A stretch of 64,000 nt of DNA from Strongylocentrotus purpuratus. Taxonomy: Eukaryota > Echinodermata > Echinoidea > Camarodonta > Strongylocentrotidae. Below, piece after piece: positions 58,111 to 64,000 of the stretch. The stretch covers positions 15,796,712-15,860,711 of the forward strand of contig NW_022145615.1 in NCBI RefSeq assembly GCF_000002235.5, written 5' to 3'. The notes under the pieces are model-generated. The model made no database searches. It was not told the origin of the DNA and saw nothing but the letters and a program-made list of their open reading frames with translations. The stretch's first letter is position 1; each line of letters starts with the position of its first letter. Both the position numbers and the translations under genes were made by a program.

Positions 58111-60057
58111 ATAGACTAGTCTATAAGTTTGTGAATTGCATATTTTTTTATTTTTTTTATTTCAAAATATCAGTGGGAAATTTAATTTTGAAAAACCTGA
58201 AAATCGAATTTCCAAACCCGGGTTTCGGCGCCACGGGCGGGGAACCGTTTTGACTCGGGCCTATTCTATTTCTAAAGAGAACCTGAACCACAAGGCAGTG
58301 GTTACAACCAAGCATGGCAATAACAATTAACATTTATTAAAAGAATGAGGCGATTACAATTACTCTTATGATACTAATCTAATTGAACCCTCCAAATTTA
58401 AGTACTTTATTGGTTTTTCGGCCACTTAAGACAAAATCCTATTTTTGGACTCTTTACTTCCTATCATTTCTTGTTCAAATCATGAAGCAAATATTATTAT
58501 TATTGAAACAAAAAAAAGAATCCCAGAAAAAAATCACGAATTGCCATGACAATATTCATTTCAATTTTCACTGTTTCGGAACCAGTTATCGACCTAGCGA
58601 GGCAGTTTTCGACCGCATGTACAAAGTCAATAGGAAGCATGCGCGCTGCGCGTTTCCACGGAGCAGGTATCCCACGCCGGAGCTCCCCGGTGCTCGCCAA
58701 GTCGAAAACTAGCACTGCTGTGATCGGATATTGGAATCTGAATTAAACAGAGATAGTGTGTGTGCGTTGCGGTGTCCGGCTGCATTGATTTAATACATGC
58801 AATGAGATACTTTTGAGCTTGCGACTCGCACAAAATCGGGCTCTAAATCTGAAAAATACTTGAAATAAAGCTCATTTTATGGTACCCATATGTCTTACAG
58901 ACACGCGTAAGATACTTGATTTTTCAGATTCGGGTACAGGATTGCCGATTACATCGCTAAAATATGATATTTTAGGATATATTTTCCATTGCAAATGTGG
59001 TTCTTCAGTGACTCTGGCATGGTATGGTACATGTGGGATATGTGAAATGCTATCATGCAATGTATTTTAAAGGGCTTTTACCATGCATCCAACGGATCGG
59101 CCGAAAACTGGAGATAGTCGATTACCCCTCCTTTACTCTACATGTATGTCTATTCAGTGCTGTGATAAAAACACTGATTATAGTAGAGAACAAAGATTTT
59201 TTTCTAGAAATAAGTGCAAAAATATTAAGGAGATTAAGAGCAGATCGGATTACCTTACGATATCAAATTAATTTGATTAATAAATTGAGTAACTGATTAT
59301 AATATATTATGAATCAATTGATTCAGTTGATCCAGTTCGATGGCACTAACACGACACTACTAGACAGAAATCCTAACAATAATTACAGAGCTTTGTCTTG
59401 TTGCTCTGTTTGCCAGCAATTTGAGGATATGGAATCCCACGGCACATTACTCACAAGAGCTCTAACAATCCAAGTTTAAACAAAACCTATGATAAGTAAT
59501 TTTGTGCCTGTACCACCCACCTGATCAATCTACAAACAATTATTATATAACAAAGAACAACAACAAAGTCGAAACATCAACATTCACATTCAAGAAAAGG
59601 ATATGTGCACTTGGCTGAAAGAGAAGTAGACAATCTACAGTCTCCTATTATGACGTCACACTCGGCTGAGATGAAAAGTGCGCACTGTACTGTTGTTGTG
59701 CGTATATTGATACTGCGTTGCAGGTGCTTCTCCGCGTCATCAGTCAAAACAAAAACCCAGGAATACGCGAAGAAGCGCAAATTTGAAAATAAAGTCCTAT
59801 AAATAGTGAAAAGTTTTGGAATGTTTTGTTATAAAATTAGGTCCATCGATGATATAAAATTCCAGATTTTCTCAAGATCGCCTTCCCAGTGCTGTTATCC
59901 ACAGTCCGATATAAATTTAATTCTTTTTGTGCGCCCTAACCCGAGTTACGCCTGAAAGTTCGGGAGCCCACAGAAAACACGTCCTCCCCTCCCAACCGTT
60001 TATAAGTGTACGTACATTAGTAAAGGTCAATAAATCAGTGCATGCGTGGATGTCGGA
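58111..60057. other. Intergenic, no gene seen
   Basis: Mixed sequence. Frames at 58383-58746 and 58879-59070 (both strands) are open but lack recognisable domains and splice support. Nothing further can be supported. Confidence 0.45.
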
Positions 60058-60240
60058 CTATGCTATAACAAAGTGATTGTCTGACCAAAAAGAAACCAAG
60101 CTGTGTTTAAATGAGTTGATGCTGGTAGCAGTTACTAGAGACACTGGTAAACTGTTCCAAGACTGGATGACCCGATTGCTAAAAAAGTTACTCCTGACAT
60201 TCAAATGCTGCCTATTATTTAGTGCAGTGCTAGAGGTCAA
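60058..60240 (-). pseudogene. LINE C-terminal fragment, minus strand
   Basis: 60 residues with NRQHLNVRSNFFSNRVI and QSWNSLPVSLVTATSINSFK followed by HSLVSFW, the typical C-terminal end of jockey/CR1-type LINE proteins, then a stop. Only the last part of the element is present. Confidence 0.8.
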
Positions 60241-60307
60241 TACACATTGGCATTGACTCTCTTAGACAGAAAGAACCGTCTGATATGGGTCATTCTTTAA
60301 TTTAACT

Positions 60308-60420
60308 GACATTTCGTCGCTGTTTTCACGAAGTGACGGTAGTGAAAAAAAATTGCATTCACCTTGCGTGGCGATTTTCCTCACTACCGTCACTTCGTGA
60401 AAATAGGGACGATTTGTGCG
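60308..60420. repeat. Hairpin with perfect 23-bp stem
   Basis: 60323-60345 (TTTTCACGAAGTGACGG...) is exactly complementary to 60381-60403. The loop is 35 nt. Weaker pairing (GTCGCTG/TAGGGAC) extends the stem outward by about 8 bases. Confidence 0.92.
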
Positions 60421-60499
60421 GTCAGAGGAGCCAGATGCAATCTCAGCGACTGAAGCTTTCGGTCTATACTAATTACTATGACTCTCTATGCTTTGCTGG

Positions 60500-60830
60500 A
60501 GTGCCCAAATTGAAAAACAATAATAATAATAATAATAATAATAATATAATAATAATAGCCTAATAGTCCACTCCAAATTTTATTAACCGAAACGGAAATT
60601 CTTTTTGCCCAATTGATCGTGAGCCCGGCAGCCACTGAGCAGCACAAGATCGACGTTGTTCTATCCCTTATTGTTGAACGCCAAACAAGGTACAACACTC
60701 CCTCTTTTAACTCTTTTGGTATGACGCGGCCGGGGTTCGAACCCACGACCTCCCGGTTGTGAGGCGGACGCTCTACTGACTGAGCCAAACACAAGGGGTC
60801 GACTATCTGGCGCTTGTTAAGAAATGTATC
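60500..60830 (-). mobile_element. tRNA-derived SINE with ATT tail, minus strand
   Basis: On the minus strand the head has an A box (TGGCTCAGTCAGTAGAGCG) and a B box (GGGTTCGAACCCC), with CCGCCTCACAACCGGGAGG between, a tRNA-like promoter. A non-coding body follows and the element ends at the ATT run at 60518-60557. The translated form of this head (CLAQSVERPPHNREVVGSNP) is a familiar by-product of such SINEs. The ATT tail matches the 3' tail of the LINE at 20740-20763, consistent with mobilisation by an L2/CR1-like LINE. Confidence 0.8.
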
Positions 60831-60939
60831 CAAAATTTGACCTGTAACTACGGCGTGGAGATGCCCTACTAAAACATACCCAAAATGAAGTAAATATTCA
60901 TTAAATGTCCAAATAAAGATCATGAGTTTAAAGTTGTTA

Positions 60940-61112
60940 TGTTTATTACCTGTTTCGTGCCAATTTACTTGTTATTTTTTGAGTATTTTTCGGATAAACG
61001 TTGATATTAGTATACACTTTTTCACAGGTTTCACGGCAAACCACGCTGCTGCACAATACAAGTACATACCGATGGTGGGTTGCGGGCGGGCGCGCGCCTG
61101 TGTGAAGTTATC
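60940..61112 (-). repeat. Dispersed repeat, copy 2 (inverted relative to 50838)
   Basis: Reverse complement of 50838-50996, from TATTACCTGTTTCGTG to TGTGTGAAGTTAT. Confidence 0.85.
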
Positions 61113-61164
61113 TACCGTAATGAGGATATGAGACATTACGGTCTTACGATCTTCAGTCTATGTA

Positions 61165-61242
61165 TAGAGGCGATCAGAGGAGCCAGATGCAATCTCAGCG
61201 GAACAACCATCGATTTCAGAGACTGAAGCTTTCGGTCTAATC
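61165..61242. repeat. Dispersed repeat (GAGCCAGA...CTGAAGCTTT family), copy 3
   Basis: GAGGAGCCAGATGCAATCTC, then AGCGGAACAACC and CTGAAGCTTTCGGTCT. A shortened copy lies at 60423-60467 and a diverged one at 54493-54560. Confidence 0.8.
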
Positions 61243-61305
61243 TATGAGTACTTTATGAGTTGAATTTATTCTATTTTAATACAATGTAGGTGTCATCAAA
61301 TGACA

Positions 61306-61605
61306 CTAAAGGGCCGATTTTGAGTGAATTCTGGTGTATTTTGTCATTTGTATTTTGCCTAGTCCTTTATCATGAAACAAAAATGAACGAAACTTTAACA
61401 CATCGTTCACCTCTACCTGCAGAAAATCCAATCCTTTTCTCTTACAAAAGTTTTTCCTTGACTTGATATAGGAACTATATGGTTTCTTTGTACCATCACA
61501 CCTAGCTGCCGTAATTACGTCAATTGTTCTCCCGGCAAGCCCTCTAATTTCAAATGGCGTCCGGAGGTCCTGCAAAGCAAAGAGAGAAGGAGCAATAAAA
61601 AATGC
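61306..61605 (-). pseudogene. Tyrosine recombinase N-terminal domain, truncated
   Basis: The frame 61575-61306 reads RGLAGRTIDVITAAR, KKPYSSYIKSRKNFCKRKG and DVLKFRSFLFHDKGLG, matching the helical DNA-binding N-terminal domain of DIRS-type recombinases. Similarity ends after GLG, at about 61345. The catalytic R-H-R-Y part is missing. Confidence 0.75.
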
Positions 61606-62463
61606 TTATCCAGAAAGTATGCAGCACAAAAGATCAAGGCGTTCGTGCAAAGGGTGAGGAGTGTTCGAGATTGGTTGAGTTAGGAGGTTTATGTGCCTCT
61701 TCAATATTATTGGATCACCCTTCATCAAAGTCTGCAGTCTAGGGTACCACGACTGCGTTGGCCAATTGGGGGCTATAAAGAGTCCCTCTGCCCTGTCAGC
61801 CTTGATCTTTTGTAGGCATTGTGAAACTAAGCAGAATGGTGGGAAGGCATAGAATTCATATGTACTCCAGTCTAGAGTAAAAGCATCAACAGATTCTGCA
61901 TATGGATCAGGGAACCAAGATACATAACGATCTAATTGAGTATTGAGCCTGGATGCAAAAGGTCTATTTCTGGGCGACCGAAATGAGCAATAGGTTTTCA
62001 AATTCTCTTTTATCAAGCATCCATTCTGTTCTGTCATTGAACTTTCTAGACCTCTCATCTGCTTCTACATTGTGCTTGCCTGGCAGATGAGCTGCTGTGA
62101 TTCAAATGTCAAGCTCAATACACCAATTCCATATGGTCCTAGCCATGGTGTTACAATCTAGTGATTTTGTCCCGCCCATGGCATTTATATATGCAACAGC
62201 GGTGGTGTTATCCGATCTCAATAGTATGTGGCAATTATTCATATCTGAACACAAGGATTTTAGTCCCAGGAAGGCAGCTAGATTCTCAAGATAGTTTATT
62301 CCATTATTTCTAGCCTAACTTAATTCCTGTTCATTCCATCTTCCCCCTGTGTGGGTATTCATGTTTGAAGCTCCCCAGCCGATGCTGCTAGCATCGGTTC
62401 TAATTTCTAAGGTGGCATTTTTGCGTCTAATTGGTGAGGAAGCCTGCTTAACATTATCCACCA
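61606..62463 (-). pseudogene. DIRS RNase H domain, broken
   Basis: Across frames the minus strand shows EIRTDASSIGWGAS (first catalytic Asp; near 62360-62400), GGRWNEQE (62320-62345), LRSDNTTAVAYINA (near 62185-62225), AHLPGKHNVEADE (62055-62095) and DRTEWMLD (near 62020-62045), the order seen in DIRS-type RNase H domains. At least two in-frame stops lie between them. The 150-residue open frame 62058-61606 holds the downstream linker (FPDPYAESVDAF, FIAPNWPTQSWYP). Confidence 0.85.
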
Positions 62464-63546
62464 TTAAAGATCTTCCCTTGACCCATTTGATAAGGTCATG
62501 GGCGTGTCAAAGTGCCCATGATTCAATTTTAGAGCTAGAATTTTGTCTCTTTCTAGGGTTCTGTAAAAGAGAGGGCCGTGCTGTACTGCTGGGAAGGTTG
62601 AAATTAGTTTCCCTATAACATGTGCAACCTGCCTTGTACAAGGCTTGTGGTTTTGTAAGAGGTCTGCACAAACTGCAGCAAAATCTTTAGCCTTCTCATT
62701 AGGCAAAGTAATTGTGATATCTACGGTGTTCAAGGTGAAACCAAGGAAGGTCAACTTTGAGTGGGTTTCAAAACTGATTTATCAGGATGCACAATAAATT
62801 CTAAATCAAATAATATCTGAGTGGTGGCTTGTAATGCACTTATTACAACAGCTTCATCATCTCCTACAATGATGGTATCATCCAAATAACCCAGCACTGT
62901 ATGTCCTGCTTCCCTCAAATGTGCAAAGACTGGTTTTAAGACTTTTGTAAACAACCTCGGGGCAATGCTCAACCCATTTGGTAGGCATTTGAATTGCCAC
63001 AATTTCCCTTGCCACATAAATCTCAGGTACTTCCTGAATTTGAGATTTATTGGGATATAATAATAAGCATCACGGAGGTCGACTGAGGCTAGGTAGCAAC
63101 CTTGAGAGAGCAGGAGAGCAGCATCATAGATATTATCCATCTTGGAATGCTGACCCAAAAGATTTTTGTTCAGTTCAGAGAGATAATTAAGCGCACTCTC
63201 CTGATTTCTTGGGTCGAGTAAAAATATTTGACAAGAATTCCCCTTCTTCATGCTTAATGCAGGGTTCAATAACATTCTTACTAGCCAATTTTATGATCTC
63301 TGAATTGATGCTATCTTCTTCTTATGAGCTTTTCCTGAAAGGAAAGGATGGCTTGGTGCGGACTGGGGGCATGAGTGCCTGGTCAAATTCTATTTTATAG
63401 CCCTTTATAGCTTGGAGAATGATAGTGTCAGAAGTGATTGTGCACCAGTTCTGATAAAATAGCCTCAGTCGACCTCCAACAGGACGGTCATTGTGTATAC
63501 TACTACCTACCTCATTCGTGGTAGTGTGAGTAGTTAAGTCCTCCAC
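62464..63546 (-). pseudogene. DIRS reverse transcriptase, frameshifted
   Basis: 63546-63322 carries the RT N-terminal part (RLRLFYQNWCTITSD, PVRTKPSFPF). 63275-62751 (174 residues) has SVDLRDAYYYIPI (motif A; residues 64-76), CLPNGLSIAPRLFTKV (97-112) and YLDD (130-133; 62877-62888), the catalytic box. 62754-62464 adds FLGFTLNT and HVIGKLISTFPAVQ with HGPLFYR, the connection typical of DIRS and related elements. The frame shifts near 63310, 63245-63180 and 62755. Key catalytic aspartates are intact. Confidence 0.88.
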
Positions 63547-64000
63547 TGGAACGTCCCTGGCTTCGAGCGTCTCTGGTTCTGTGCTTGTACTGGCCTCGTT
63601 GATGTCGAGGCAGGCGGCAGGCTTCTCTGATTCTGAGCCGCCGAGAGCGCTGGCCTAAAAAAGGACGGCTGGGTGCAGAGCTTGAAGGGTATCTGTTGGT
63701 AGAGTTAGAGGTCCAACCTGCACTTCGGTATTGTCGCCGAGAGAAGCCGGCCTCAGGAAGTTTCTTGTAAGGATGGTAATGGCACAAGAAAATGTCGCTG
63801 AGACTGTCCTTTCACTACCTCTGAAGCAGCTCTTTGCTCATCTTTGAGATCATCCCCAAATAGAAAGTTAGTAATGGGGGCAGAAGGCTTACACAAATGC
63901 GTACACGCTGGATTCATGTCAGGTTTGATGCATTCATTGTGTAAGCAGTTCATCTCAAACAGAGAGTTGCATAGGAGGGCAAGCGCATCCTCCTTTTTAT
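63513..64000 (-). pseudogene. DIRS gag-like C-terminal region, partial
   Basis: The minus strand is open from the window edge (KKEDALALLCNSLFEMNCLH), through ECIKPDMNPACTHLCKPSA and PITNFLFGDDL, to about 63790. There a frameshift moves to a basic, Arg/Ser-rich tail (RRLRIREACRLPRHQRGQ) ending at 63512. The position just upstream of RT fits the first ORF of DIRS elements. The N-terminal part is outside the window. Confidence 0.6.

Larger units (their letters stand above)
61280..64000 (-). mobile_element. DIRS-like tyrosine-recombinase retrotransposon, decayed
   Basis: Minus-strand gene order gag-like, reverse transcriptase, RNase H, then tyrosine recombinase N-terminus is that of DIRS elements, which integrate with a tyrosine recombinase instead of a DDE integrase. 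The element continues past the right window edge. At the left it stops in the recombinase N-terminal domain near 61300, so the catalytic domain is absent. Several frameshifts and stops interrupt the frames. It is inactive as written. Confidence 0.88.

Noticed and set aside
60486..60923. 145-residue minus-strand frame with AQSVERPPHNREVVGSNP
   Set aside because: It is the translated form of a tRNA-derived SINE head, not a protein gene.

Overview
The window reads as nuclear DNA of a marine invertebrate, most likely an echinoderm and possibly a sea urchin. This is an inference from four things. There are APE-type LINEs, one carrying a 2A-like motif at the N-terminal side of its ORF. There is a DIRS-type tyrosine-recombinase retrotransposon. 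Poly-G/poly-C tracts and AGGCCT words are frequent. The one host gene I can support is split into short exons with GT-AG signals. No bacterial or viral gene organisation is visible. The sequence holds two scaffold gaps of exactly 500 N (24467-24966 and 44801-45300).

Layout. 1-16999 is a nearly perfect head-to-tail array of about 85 copies of a 199-bp satellite. It is interrupted by a decayed APE-type LINE (17000-20763). It resumes as a shorter, much more diverged array (20764-22549), followed by a second copy of the same LINE (22550-24466) that runs into the first gap. 24967-29340 is a patchwork of three other LINE remnants, one carrying a long hairpin and a small terminal-inverted-repeat (TIR) element. 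29350-33160 holds a mariner-like end, a three-unit tandem repeat and a CpG-dense 21-22 bp minisatellite. 33160-44800 is dominated by poly-G/poly-C material: a satellite present in opposite orientations on the two sides, enclosing two non-autonomous hAT-like elements with 8-bp target duplications and several small tandem repeats.

45301-46640 is a minus-strand LINE remnant with the 2A-like motif DIQMNPGP. The only convincing host gene follows, also on the minus strand: two coding exons (48312-48561 and about 48921-49183) whose splice phases match and whose product resembles CCDC34. 49275-61240 contains palindromic and fold-back elements, a tRNA-like sequence, a tRNA-derived SINE, two LINE 3' ends and dispersed repeats. 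61280-64000 is a decayed DIRS-like element on the minus strand: gag-like, RT, RNase H and the start of the tyrosine recombinase.

No working operon or pathway is present. Most features are mobile elements or their products. The most interesting signals are the satellite/LINE relationship (shared sequence, exact junctions, an abrupt change in homogeneity), a nested multi-arm palindrome at 54997-55640, the TIR elements with clean target duplications, and the 2A-bearing LINE. Many differences between the two LINE copies are single-base indels, so consensus errors must be considered for every broken frame reported.
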